Shown: positions 13,957 through 22,159 of the stretch, one piece after another
How the letters are laid out: each line of letters opens with the position of its first letter
How positions within the stretch are numbered: position 1 is the first letter of the stretch
Source of the DNA: Candidatus Shapirobacteria bacterium
GTDB lineage: Bacteria > Patescibacteriota > Microgenomatia > UBA12405
Assembly (NCBI GenBank): GCA_017991615.1
Contig: JAGOQF010000007.1
Span: forward strand, 1-35,077
Reading direction: 5' to 3'
Length of the DNA stretch: 35,077 bases
Notes under the pieces: model-generated
What the model was told of the DNA's origin: nothing
What the model saw: the letters and a program-made list of their open reading frames with translations, nothing else
Databases searched by the model: none
Program-made: the position numbers and the translations under genes

Positions 13957-15708
13957 TTACATTTTTTCCACGGTTTGTATTCCCAACAGATCCAGTCCAG
14001 TTTCAATCAGACTGGCGGTTGTCCGTGTCAAAAACACCCGCCAAACTTCTTCTTTTTGATTGATTATCCAGTTTTTGGCGTAAAACTCATTATATTTTCT
14101 AGCTACCCCCAAAATATATTCTGCTATCACCGACGGTGAAAATCTTTCTGCCGCTTCTATAATTTTTTCTTCAAATTTATAAAGTTCCCTGATTAAATTC
14201 ATCTCCGATTTATCAATCTTTTCCGGAATTTTATTGATGTTTTTTTGTTCTTTCACTTTAGTTTTCTCCAGGACACTTTTGCATCGAGCATAAGTATATT
14301 GCAAATACGGTCCCGAATCTCCTTCCAAACTCATCACTTTATCCCAATCAAAAATTATGTCTTTTTTAGGATCACTCAAAAGATCACTGAATTTTATTGC
14401 TCCAATTGCCACTGTTTTTATCATTTCCTCTTTTTCAGTCGCCGTTAGTTTCTTGTCCACTTCGCTTTTGTCGGCAATTTTTTTTGCCTCCGCCATGGCC
14501 TTTTCAATTACCTCCGACAAGTGGATCGTCTCTCCTTTTCTGGTCGAAAATTTTCCTGTCGGCCATCTGATCAATCCATGAGCCACATGAACCAACTGAT
14601 TTTTATCAAACCAACCCATCAGTTCTGCTGCCGCAAACACTTGTTCAAAATGCAGTTGCTGATCCGAACCAACTTCATAAACAATCAAATCTGGATTCCA
14701 TTTTTCTTTTCGGTACTTAATTGCCGCCATATCTCTGGCAAAATAGGTCGTGGTGCCGTTGGATTTTTTTAACATCGCCGGTGGCAATTTCCCCAGTTCC
14801 ACTATCACTGCCCCTTGACTTTTTTTGGTTATTTTCTTGGCTTCAATTTCTTTAACTATTTTTGGAATCATTTTTTGATAAAAAGATTCTCCATGAACAA
14901 AATCAATTTTTACCCCCAACAGTTGATAAACCTTTTCAAATTCCATCAAAGAAATATTCACGCATTTTTGCCAGATACTTTTAGCCTCTTTATTTCCTTG
15001 TTCCAGTTTGGCAAACCAGTTCCGTCCTTCATCTGTCAAACTGTCATCTTTTTCCGCTTCTTGATGAAATCTGACATACAATTTTTCCAAATCATCGATT
15101 GTTAGCTTATCTAAACTGATTTTTGAATCATCGATCAAAAATCGAGAATCACCGTCTAAAGCATGTCGAATTGCCGCCATCAGTTTGCCATACTGAGTTC
15201 CCCAATCACCGATATGATTATCACCAATACACCGCCACCCCAATATTTGATAAATATTGTAAATCGACTGACCAATATTAGTCGATCTCAAATGACCGAT
15301 TCCAAATGGTTTGGCAATATTTGGTGACGAATAATCTATCACCATTGTTTTACCATCAAAATTTCGTCCCAATTTTCTTCTAAACTCAATATCATAATTA
15401 ATTATTTCCGCCTCTTTAATCAAATCATCTAGATTTAAATAAAAATTGATAAAACCCGCCCCAGCCGTTTCTACTTTTTCAATCAAACCTATTTTATTTT
15501 TAAAAACATAATTATTAATCTGATCTAAAAATTCCTTTGCCAGTTGCTGTGGATTCTTCCCTAATTTTTTAGCCATCACCATGGCAATATTGGTCGAATA
15601 ATCACCAAATTGATTATCGTTTGGATGTTCTATTTTTATTTCCACCGAATCTATTTTTATCTCTATCGCATCCAAAATAATTATTTTTAATTGATCCGCT
15701 ATTTTCAT
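13957..15708 (-). CDS. argS: Arginyl-tRNA synthetase
   Basis: 583 aa from the ATG at 15708 (MKIADQLKIIILDAIE). Class I synthetase that charges tRNA-Arg. The N-terminal Add-1 domain is followed by SSPNIAKPFGIGHLRST, the HIGH motif with Gly replacing the first His; ArgS tolerates variation at this site. Later come IGDWGTQYGKL, YFARDMAAIKYR, GSDQQLHFEQ, KFSTRKGETI (the KMSK-like loop) and GPYLQYTYAR at the start of the DALR anticodon domain. An in-frame Met 12 codons upstream would overlap the preceding gene and add a Lys/Gln-rich tail with no family support. It follows the tRNA-binding gene by 4 bases, so they form one operon. Confidence 0.96.
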   Translation of the reverse strand: MKIADQLKIIILDAIEIKIDSVEIKIEHPNDNQFGDYSTNIAMVMAKKLGKNPQQLAKEFLDQINNYVFKNKIGLIEKVETAGAGFINFYLNLDDLIKEAEIINYDIEFRRKLGRNFDGKTMVIDYSSPNIAKPFGIGHLRSTNIGQSIYNIYQILGWRCIGDNHIGDWGTQYGKLMAAIRHALDGDSRFLIDDSKISLDKLTIDDLEKLYVRFHQEAEKDDSLTDEGRNWFAKLEQGNKEAKSIWQKCVNISLMEFEKVYQLLGVKIDFVHGESFYQKMIPKIVKEIEAKKITKKSQGAVIVELGKLPPAMLKKSNGTTTYFARDMAAIKYRKEKWNPDLIVYEVGSDQQLHFEQVFAAAELMGWFDKNQLVHVAHGLIRWPTGKFSTRKGETIHLSEVIEKAMAEAKKIADKSEVDKKLTATEKEEMIKTVAIGAIKFSDLLSDPKKDIIFDWDKVMSLEGDSGPYLQYTYARCKSVLEKTKVKEQKNINKIPEKIDKSEMNLIRELYKFEEKIIEAAERFSPSVIAEYILGVARKYNEFYAKNWIINQKEEVWRVFLTRTTASLIETGLDLLGIQTVEKM

Positions 15709-15712
15709 ATTT

Positions 15713-16069
15713 TTAAAATACTTTTGACCCTGCCGGCAAATCATTTTCCGGAAACAATAACACTACCTCTTCTTCTATTATTCCTTTATCATTTAGTGTC
15801 TCATTTGAGGCGGCAAATATCATTGCTTCCGAAAGTTCCCCCATAATTTTTCTTGGTTCAATATTAGTCACAAATACCGTCTTTTTGTTAATCAAATCTT
15901 TAGGTTGGTACCACTTTTTAATCCCCGAAAACACCACTCGCAGTTCATCTTCCCCAAAATCCACTCTCATTCGCAATAGTTTTTCCGAACCTTCAACTGC
16001 CACCACCTCTGTTATTTTTCCAATCTTAAACTCCACTTTAGCAAAATCATCATATTTTATTTGATCCAT
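15713..16069 (-). CDS. Stand-alone tRNA-binding (EMAP II/CsaA-like) domain protein
   Basis: 118 aa from ATG 16069 (MDQIKYDDFAKVEFKIGKI). An OB-fold of the type found at the C-terminus of MetRS or PheRS and in CsaA/Arc1p. Visible pattern: F-x-K-x-E-FKIGKI, GSEKLLRMRVDFGE, VVFSGIKKWYQP, KKTVFVTNIEPRKIMGELSEAMIFAAS and the closing LPAGSKVF. These proteins bind tRNA non-specifically and can help a synthetase hold its substrate. The gene is 4 bases upstream of argS, so it may assist ArgS (inference). A TTG at 16108 could extend it, but the added residues match nothing in the family. Confidence 0.88.
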   Translation of the reverse strand: MDQIKYDDFAKVEFKIGKITEVVAVEGSEKLLRMRVDFGEDELRVVFSGIKKWYQPKDLINKKTVFVTNIEPRKIMGELSEAMIFAASNETLNDKGIIEEEVVLLFPENDLPAGSKVF

Positions 16070-16159
16070 AATTAATTTTACCAAAAATTTATGCCAAAAA
16101 TTAGACAACCAACCACCAAAATGATATTCTTTGACTAATCTTTACTGGTTAATTTATCC

Positions 16160-17518
16160 ATGAATATTGACACTTCCATTTTTAAATCTTACGATATCCG
16201 CGGCATTTATCCCGATCAAGCCGACGAAAAATTAGCCGAAAGTGTCGGTCGCGGTTTTGCTAAATACTTAAATTTCCCCGCCAAGGTTATTGTCGCTCGT
16301 GACGGTCGAATTTCTGGACCCTCCATGAAACAAGCCTTGATTGAAGGTTTAACCAAGGTTGGTGTCAGTGTTATCGATATTGATCAAGCTTCTACCGATA
16401 TGTTTTATTATGCTTGCAAAACCAGAGATTTACCTGGAATTTCCGTCACTGCTAGTCATAACCCCAAAGAATATACTGGTTTTAAAATGGTCAAAAAGAT
16501 TCCGGAATTGCTATCCGGTGAAGCTGGTATCAAAGAAATAAAAGATTGGATTGTTACCGATAGTCTACCGGCTGATACCGTCAATATCGGTCAGGTTGAA
16601 AAGTTAAGCATTATGGATGAATTTATTGACTATATTTTAGGTTTAGTTGACACTTCCCAATTCAAAAATTTCAAAGTTGTTGCCGATCCCGCTAATGGTA
16701 TGGTTGGACCCATTTTAGAAAAATTGCAATCCAAACTGCCAACCATCAGTTTTGTCCCGATGTATTGGGAAGTCGACGGCAATTTTCCCAATCACGGTGG
16801 CGACCCACTTTTGGAACCAAATCGGGTTGATATTCAGGCCAGAGTTCCTGTTGAAAATGCTGATATGGGGATTATGTTTGATCCCGACGGTGATCGTTTT
16901 TTTGTCATCGATAGTCGAGGTAAATTTATTTCTGGCGATTTTTTAACTGCCATTTTGTCTCAATATTTTCTCAGACAATACCCCGGCTGCAGCATTGTCT
17001 ACGACATTAGAGCTTCAAAAGCGGTTCGAGAAACCATCACCTCTCTCGGAGGTAAAGCTCTTGCCAACCGGGTTGGTCACACTCACATTAAAGCTCGAAT
17101 GAAAGCTGAAAACGCTTATTTTGGCGGTGAAATTTCTGGTCATTATTATTTCAAAGACTTTTTCCTCTGTGATAGCGGGATCACCACCTTTATTTATTTA
17201 TTGGATTTTCTTTCCAATTCCAGTGAACCTCTGACTCGTTTGGTTGATCAACTCAATTCCAAATATTTCATCTCCGGTGAAATCAATAACAAAGTAGCCG
17301 ACGTTCCTGCGGTTATGTCCAAAATTGAATCAACCTACGCCCCTCAAGCCATTTCTCCGGTCGAAAAAATGGATGGTCTGACTTTTGAAATGGGGGATTG
17401 GCGTTTTAATCTCCGTTCTTCCAATACTGAACCTCTACTTCGTCTCAATCTGGAAGCTGACTCGGAAGAATTGATGATTCAAAAGCGAGATGAAGTTTTA
17501 AGCATTATTCGCGCCTAA
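16160..17518 (+). CDS. Phosphomannomutase/phosphoglucomutase
   Basis: 452 aa, alpha-D-phosphohexomutase family. It moves phosphate between C6 and C1 of mannose or glucose, supplying sugar-1-phosphates for surface polysaccharide and glycoprotein. Four domain signatures are visible: FKSYDIRGIYP at the start, the phosphoserine loop TASHNP (S99), the metal loop DPDGDR near 241-246, the sugar-binding GGEISGHYYF and the phosphate-binding RSSNTEPLLR near the C-terminus. Specificity for mannose or glucose cannot be set by eye. The stop (17516-17518) is one base from the aminopeptidase ATG, so they are co-transcribed. Confidence 0.93.
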   Translation: MNIDTSIFKSYDIRGIYPDQADEKLAESVGRGFAKYLNFPAKVIVARDGRISGPSMKQALIEGLTKVGVSVIDIDQASTDMFYYACKTRDLPGISVTASHNPKEYTGFKMVKKIPELLSGEAGIKEIKDWIVTDSLPADTVNIGQVEKLSIMDEFIDYILGLVDTSQFKNFKVVADPANGMVGPILEKLQSKLPTISFVPMYWEVDGNFPNHGGDPLLEPNRVDIQARVPVENADMGIMFDPDGDRFFVIDSRGKFISGDFLTAILSQYFLRQYPGCSIVYDIRASKAVRETITSLGGKALANRVGHTHIKARMKAENAYFGGEISGHYYFKDFFLCDSGITTFIYLLDFLSNSSEPLTRLVDQLNSKYFISGEINNKVADVPAVMSKIESTYAPQAISPVEKMDGLTFEMGDWRFNLRSSNTEPLLRLNLEADSEELMIQKRDEVLSIIRA

Positions 17519-17519
17519 T

Positions 17520-18719
17520 ATGTACCAGCCTTCTCAAAAAATTCTAAAAAATTATGCCGATGTTTTAGTTAATTTTGCTCTTAATAGTGGTCGGGGAGTT
17601 AGACCGGGTGAAGTTGTTTTTCTTCAAGTCCCCGAATCAGCCAAACCACTTTTGATTGCTCTGTATCGCACCGTTCTCAAAAGTGGCGCTCATGCTCTTA
17701 TTCAATATTTGCCCAACGAGCTAGATCGAGATTTTTTTGAATTGGCCAACCAAAGTCAATTAACCTTTTTTCCCACCGCTCTTCTTAAAGGTCGAGTTCG
17801 TCAAGCTGATCATTTTTTAATGATTTTAGGTGAAACCAACTTGCACCAACTCGAAGGTATTGATCCTCAAAAAATTATGGATCGAAATCAAGTTTTCAAA
17901 CCCTACAAAGATTGGCGCGATTCCAAAGAAAATAAAGGTAAACTCACTTGGACTATCGGTCTTTATCCCACTCCGGCTATGGCCAAAGAAGCCAATTTGA
18001 CTCTCGGTCAAGCCTGGCAACAAGTTATCAAAGCTTGTTATCTGACTCATTCTCGTCCGGTTGAGAAATGGCGTTCAGTTCAACAAAAAATTGAAAAGTT
18101 ACGACAAAAATTAAACAAACTCAATATTGTTAATCTTAATATTAAAGCCAAAGATACCGATCTTAATATTGGTCTCGGAAAACATCGTCAATGGCTTGGT
18201 GGCGGCGGTCGCAACATTCCCAGTTTTGAAATTTTTACTTCTCCTGATTGGCGTCATACCAGCGGTTACATCTTTTTTGATCAGCCGCTTTATCGTAGCG
18301 GCAACTTAATCAAAAATATTCACCTGACTTTCAAAGACGGTCTTGTTGTCGATACCAAAGCCGGTTATGGTCAAAACTTTTTAAACCAATTAATCAAAGT
18401 TACCAATTCAGATAAAATCGGTGAATTTTCTTTAACTGACAAACGCTTTTCTAAAATCAACAAATTTATGGCAGAAACTTTATATGATGAAAATTTTGGC
18501 GGTCAATTTGGTAACACTCATTTAGCTCTTGGCTCGGCCTACAAAGACACTTATTTTGGTGATTCTAAAAAATTATCTCCCACTGATTGGAATAATTTGG
18601 GTTTCAACGATTCTTCGGTTCATACCGACATTATTGCCACCACCGACCGCATTGTCACTGCTACTCTTGCCGACGGTTCCAAAAAAGTTATCTATCAATC
18701 CGGTCAGTTTACTCTCTGA
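17520..18719 (+). CDS. M29-family aminopeptidase (AmpS/AmpT type)
   Basis: 399 aa. Metal-dependent aminopeptidases of this family release N-terminal residues from peptides in the cytoplasm. Expected ligand motifs are present: NIPSFEIFTSPDW (Glu ligand), IGEFSLTDKRFSK (Glu ligand), NTHLALGSAY (His ligand), and SSVHTDII (His and Asp ligands). The N-terminal half starts with NYADVLVNFALN and GVRPGEVVFLQVP, typical of the family. It begins one base after the phosphohexomutase stop and ends 12 bases from the convergent LCP gene, with no visible terminator between. Confidence 0.9.
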   Translation: MYQPSQKILKNYADVLVNFALNSGRGVRPGEVVFLQVPESAKPLLIALYRTVLKSGAHALIQYLPNELDRDFFELANQSQLTFFPTALLKGRVRQADHFLMILGETNLHQLEGIDPQKIMDRNQVFKPYKDWRDSKENKGKLTWTIGLYPTPAMAKEANLTLGQAWQQVIKACYLTHSRPVEKWRSVQQKIEKLRQKLNKLNIVNLNIKAKDTDLNIGLGKHRQWLGGGGRNIPSFEIFTSPDWRHTSGYIFFDQPLYRSGNLIKNIHLTFKDGLVVDTKAGYGQNFLNQLIKVTNSDKIGEFSLTDKRFSKINKFMAETLYDENFGGQFGNTHLALGSAYKDTYFGDSKKLSPTDWNNLGFNDSSVHTDIIATTDRIVTATLADGSKKVIYQSGQFTL

Positions 18720-18731
18720 AAAATTTTCTAT

Positions 18732-19871
18732 TCAATTTTGACCTTCAATTATTGCCGATGATGTTGCTATCCCTTTATTTTCAATAAATTTATGGACTTC
18801 TTCCCAATTATTCTCTCCCAATTTGGGTTGCAGAATAAATTGACCCGTGGTCGCCACTCCGTGAGTTAGCACATTTTTATCCGTCAGAGTCAGCGATATT
18901 ATTTTATATTCCGATAGTTGAGGTAATCTAATCACCAATTCGTTCATAGTAGTAAAGTCAATATCGGTCATAATATGGCGGGATAGAATTTTGACTGTTG
19001 GCACAATTTTAGAAATAAATCCAATATTGATTACTCTGTCTTTAACTGCATTTGCCACCAATTTTTGCCTCTCTGCTCGGTTGAAATCACCCCCGTCTGT
19101 TGGCGAGTGTCGTGATCGTGCAAATTTTAGTGCTGTCGTTCCATCCATATGTTGCCAACCTCTGTCGAAATGTAAATTTTCATACCGACAGGGGAATTGA
19201 TCTTCCAACTTTTCTCCCGACATGGTGGCTGTTAATACTGTTACTTCCTCATCAGTTTTGCCACAAGTATCATTAATGTTGGCTTCTATTGGATATTTGG
19301 GATCATCAAAAGTTTTAGATACTTTTATTTTAATTCCTCCCAAATTGTCAATTATTTTTATAAACCCGTCAAAGTCGATTGAAGCAAAATAATCAATCTT
19401 AAATCCCAATACTTCCCCAATAACTTTTTTAGCCAGTTCACCACCACCAGCTCTACCGGTAAATTCCACTTTTTTGTTAGAATATCTTTTGTCATCCATC
19501 CCGATATAAAAAACTTCGTTTATTTTTTTATTAATACTTTCCTCGTCGTTCAGGGGTATTTTAACCCACAAATCTCTGGGGACTGATATTAAATCTATCT
19601 CCTCGTCTCTTGGTCTGATTTTAGCCACCATAATCGAATCGGTCAGAAATCCACCCTCATGACCGGCTCCACCATAACCTAGCAATAATATCGAATACGG
19701 CGCTAACGGATCTGGTGTCGGTGTTGCTGTCGGCAAAAGTAAACTCTCTGTTTGCGGTTTGTTTGGTTTGACCACCATTCTGCTGTAACTGATATATCCA
19801 ACTATCAAAGCCACCAAAATCAAACCCAATATCCCAGCCAAAACCCACCAAAAAATTTCTCTTTTTTGCAT
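18732..19871 (-). CDS. LytR-CpsA-Psr (LCP) family protein
   Basis: 379 aa. LCP enzymes attach glycopolymers from lipid carriers to the cell wall outside the membrane. A short cytoplasmic start, one membrane helix (about 7-29), a Pro/Thr linker (45-58), then the LCP domain: ILLLGYGG, TDSIMVAKI, LISVPRDLWV (R99, D100), KINEVF, and ALKFARSRHSPTDGGDFNRAERQ with the conserved Arg and Asp residues. C203 and C228, between the second and third conserved blocks, could form a disulfide outside the cell. TATACT (19879-19884) is 7 bases before the ATG. Confidence 0.93.
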   Translation of the reverse strand: MQKREIFWWVLAGILGLILVALIVGYISYSRMVVKPNKPQTESLLLPTATPTPDPLAPYSILLLGYGGAGHEGGFLTDSIMVAKIRPRDEEIDLISVPRDLWVKIPLNDEESINKKINEVFYIGMDDKRYSNKKVEFTGRAGGGELAKKVIGEVLGFKIDYFASIDFDGFIKIIDNLGGIKIKVSKTFDDPKYPIEANINDTCGKTDEEVTVLTATMSGEKLEDQFPCRYENLHFDRGWQHMDGTTALKFARSRHSPTDGGDFNRAERQKLVANAVKDRVINIGFISKIVPTVKILSRHIMTDIDFTTMNELVIRLPQLSEYKIISLTLTDKNVLTHGVATTGQFILQPKLGENNWEEVHKFIENKGIATSSAIIEGQN

Positions 19872-20054
19872 AAGTCAAAGTATATACCTCTTATCGGCAA
19901 TTTTACCATTTACTATTTTATATCCCATTTTCCTCTATAAGTCCAACAAAATTCATATCCGATTATCTAAAGAATCGCACTAAATACAAAAACACTGTTA
20001 ATAGAATTAGATTAAGATTTAATATAAAATTTAGTTATTATTAGCTCGGTAGTT

Positions 20055-20819
20055 ATGAGTAAAAAGATTATTAATACTAAAAATTCTCAAGAATTTTTTA
20101 ATGAAAGTTATATAAATTTAAGTATTACAGACTCCCCACTAGATTTTTCAGTACCCAATAAAAAAATTCAAAGTAATTTGATCTCTATGGTTAAGAGAAG
20201 TAGGTCTATTATTGATTTAGGATGTGGGCAAGGTATTACTTTAAGAATATTTAGAAAATTGAATAAAAATGCCCTATTAACAGGAATAGATTTCTCTAAC
20301 GTCGCCTTAGAACACGCCAGAAAAAGAATGAAAAAAGATAAAAAAATTAAATTAATCAATAATGATTTAAATAATATAGATTTAACAAAAGAAAAATATG
20401 ATTTAGTTTATTGTTCTCAAGTTCTCGAACATTTATCTCAGTCACAGAAATTCTTAAATAATATTTACAAATCACTAAAACCAAATGGATCATTAATTTT
20501 ATGCACCGTTTATAAAAAAAATTGGGCTTGGTACTTCTATAAAAATAAATTTAACCAACCTGCTTTATCACCCGATCATATTAATGAATATAAAAAAATT
20601 GATGATCTATTAAATCAATGTAAAAAATCTGGTTTTAAAAAATATCAATATTCCCTAGAACAGTTTAAATATCCGTTAGTTGATCCAATAATTAAATTAT
20701 CTTTTAAATTTTTTAAAAATAAAAAATTTTTTAACTCTAATTTTATGGCAAAAATTCGTTCTTTAACAATGATCCCTATTTTAGGTTTCTATAATTTTCA
20801 GGTAATCTGTAGAAAATAA
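20055..20819 (+). CDS. Class I SAM-dependent methyltransferase
   Basis: 254 aa. Motif I IIDLGCGQG at 52-60, acidic loop TGIDFSN at 76-82, motif III-like YDLVYCSQVLEHL at 115-127, then a predicted strand after KPNGSLIL. This is the Methyltransf_11/12 pattern of small-molecule or lipid methyltransferases. The C-terminal third is basic and aromatic (FKFFKNKKFF) and may contact a membrane or polyanion. The substrate is unknown. The gene is much more A-rich than its core neighbours, uses ATA and AGA heavily, and lacks the tight -10/ATG spacing of other genes; it probably arrived by transfer. Confidence 0.85.
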   Translation: MSKKIINTKNSQEFFNESYINLSITDSPLDFSVPNKKIQSNLISMVKRSRSIIDLGCGQGITLRIFRKLNKNALLTGIDFSNVALEHARKRMKKDKKIKLINNDLNNIDLTKEKYDLVYCSQVLEHLSQSQKFLNNIYKSLKPNGSLILCTVYKKNWAWYFYKNKFNQPALSPDHINEYKKIDDLLNQCKKSGFKKYQYSLEQFKYPLVDPIIKLSFKFFKNKKFFNSNFMAKIRSLTMIPILGFYNFQVICRK

Positions 20820-21191
20820 ATAAACACACGTATATATAAATACAAAGTAATTAAAAATGTGATTATTTAACCAAGAGTTGCCAGTTGATATTTCAGAAAA
20901 GCGGAAACTTTATAAAAACAACTTTCAAATTAAACCTTATGAGAGACTTTCATTTTAATTTGAAAAAATTCTTGCATTCCTATCTCTCCATATTCTCGAC
21001 CAATACTAATTCACAAGGTGATATCTATTATCTTTACAGATTCATTCCTAATTCTTTTAGATTTTGATAAATTTATTAAAATCCTTATATAAAAAGATTT
21101 TAATTCCCAGACAATCCATACACATTAAATACATATTTAATCTAAACATACATATTTATTGACTTTATGAGTAGATATGATATATTTTGAT
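20820..21191. other. AT-rich gap without a convincing gene
   Basis: About 370 bases between the methyltransferase and a broken gene. A 60-codon frame exists at 20885-21067 but its composition (many Phe, Asn, Ser, no promoter at its start) looks like chance. An imperfect inverted repeat AAAATC/GATTTT around TATATA lies near 21078-21101. TATATT before ATG 21192 may be a -10 box. I see no RNA gene or terminator here. Confidence 0.5.
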
Positions 21192-21728
21192 ATGTCAAAA
21201 GAATTCGAAGAAATAAAAAGAATTTTAGAACCTTTTAATCAAGAAATTTAAGCGCGACAAGCTAAAGAAGCAGCCGAAAAAAAAAGAAAAGAAGATGAGT
21301 TTTGGAAAGAATTCTATGAAGGAATAAGGAGGGATAAAGAAATTTTAGATAAATCAGGTGTTAAAGAGATTTTTGAGGAAATTAGAGATAGTGGTTTAGT
21401 GAGGGCAAGTAACGAACCTAATTTTGGACTAGATTATACCCCTGCTTTTATAATTTATAGTGACAATTCGGTGGAAAAAAACTCATTAGATATTGCTTAT
21501 AAATATATAAGAGTAGTTTCCATATCGTTAATATTTGATGTTTTAGGACCCAATAGCGATGGGAAAGGGGAAGGCAGGTCAGAAGTTAGAATAGCAGTTA
21601 AAAATGGTCAATTAAATAAAGTGAGTCGTCCGAAGTTCGACTATTTAGACTTTATTTATACACCCATTAAAGAAGGTGAATTAGGTCAAACGATAGCCGA
21701 AGCAATAAAAAATCCAATGAAATGGTAG
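21192..21728 (+). pseudogene. Hypothetical gene interrupted by an in-frame TAA
   Basis: One frame runs from ATG 21192 to TAG 21728 (178 coding positions) except for a TAA at 21249-21251. The first part is MSKEFEEIKRILEPFNQEI, then the stop, then ARQAKEAAEKKRKEDEFWKE and a long helical stretch, then an alpha/beta domain ending AIKNPMKW. Charge pattern and codon use continue without change across the stop, so a single GAA-to-TAA change is the simplest explanation. An internal GTG (21399) could still make a 109-aa product. TATATT lies just before the ATG. I recognise no family. The gene is G-rich over C on the + strand, opposite to its surroundings, suggesting transfer. Confidence 0.7.
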
Positions 21729-21746
21729 TAAATGATATAAAGTCTG

Positions 21747-21818
21747 TGACCCTACGGGGACTCGAACCCCGGTTAGCGGAATGAGAATCCGCTGTCCTAA
21801 CCGCTAGACGATAGGGCC
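21747..21818 (-). tRNA. tRNA-Glu (anticodon CTC)
   Basis: On the minus strand: acceptor GGCCCTA pairs with TAGGGTC (one G-U), D stem GTCT/GGAC, anticodon stem GCGGA/TCCGC around loop TTCTCAT (anticodon CTC), T stem CGGGG/CCCCG with loop TTCGAGT, discriminator A. CCA is not encoded. Its 5' 22 bases overlap the 3' end of the GIY-YIG gene, whose stop lies in the tRNA. A second, broken copy of the tRNA 5' end lies at 22070-22135. Confidence 0.96.
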
Positions 21819-22060
21819 CTAGTTTTAATTAGTCTTTCAATCGCTTCTCGACTTTTCCAAGATTTAATTTGCTTTTCCCTTTTTCTAGCCAAAGAAAGAC
21901 TCGAAAACTCTTCAAAGTATATCAAATTCCAAGGTTTTTTAAGTTTAGTATATTTTGACCTGCCTTCATTATGATACTCAATACGATTTTTTAAATTATT
22001 AGTTGAACCAATATAGTAAGAGTTATCTTTTACGGATGCTAAAATATAAGTATACGGCAT
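21797..22060 (-). CDS. Small GIY-YIG nuclease-domain protein
   Basis: 87 aa, a single GIY-YIG (URI) domain: YTYILASVKDNSYYIGSTNN near residues 3-22 holds both halves of the motif, followed by NRIEYHNEG with the conserved Arg, and a C-terminal ARKREKQIKSWKS helix. Such small proteins are common in CPR genomes, and their function (DNA repair or mobility) is unproven. The last residues (RALSSSG) are encoded by DNA inside and next to tRNA-Glu, so the tail is a by-product of where the gene ended up. No clear -10 box at leaderless spacing. Together with the flanking tRNA fragments it looks like a small inserted unit. Confidence 0.9.
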   Translation of the reverse strand: MPYTYILASVKDNSYYIGSTNNLKNRIEYHNEGRSKYTKLKKPWNLIYFEEFSSLSLARKREKQIKSWKSREAIERLIKTRALSSSG

Positions 22061-22069
22061 TATCTTAAC

Positions 22070-22135
22070 ACCGCTAGTCCCGTCCCGATTTCATCGGGAC
22101 GAGGATGCTCGACTTCAGTCGGCAACGATAGGGCC
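22070..22135 (-). repeat. Broken copy of the tRNA-Glu 5' end split by a 47-base palindromic insert
   Basis: On the minus strand 22135-22125 repeats GGCCCTATCGT, the first 11 bases of tRNA-Glu, and 22077-22070 repeats CTAGCGGT, the next 8. Between them lie 47 bases (22078-22124) holding two hairpins: CGTCCCGAT/ATCGGGACG (22081-22089/22093-22101, loop TTC) and a TGC-x-CGAC/GTCG-x-CA hairpin (22107-22124). The split is after CGT, the same tRNA position as in the tRNA-Gln copy at 5299-5345. The GIY-YIG gene lies between this fragment and the intact tRNA. Confidence 0.65.
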
Positions 22136-22159
22136 AAAAAATGTAGTAAAATAGTTTAT

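Noticed and set aside
20885-21067. 60-codon ORF in the AT-rich gap
   Set aside because: Biased chance composition, no promoter spacing, and no recognisable motif.
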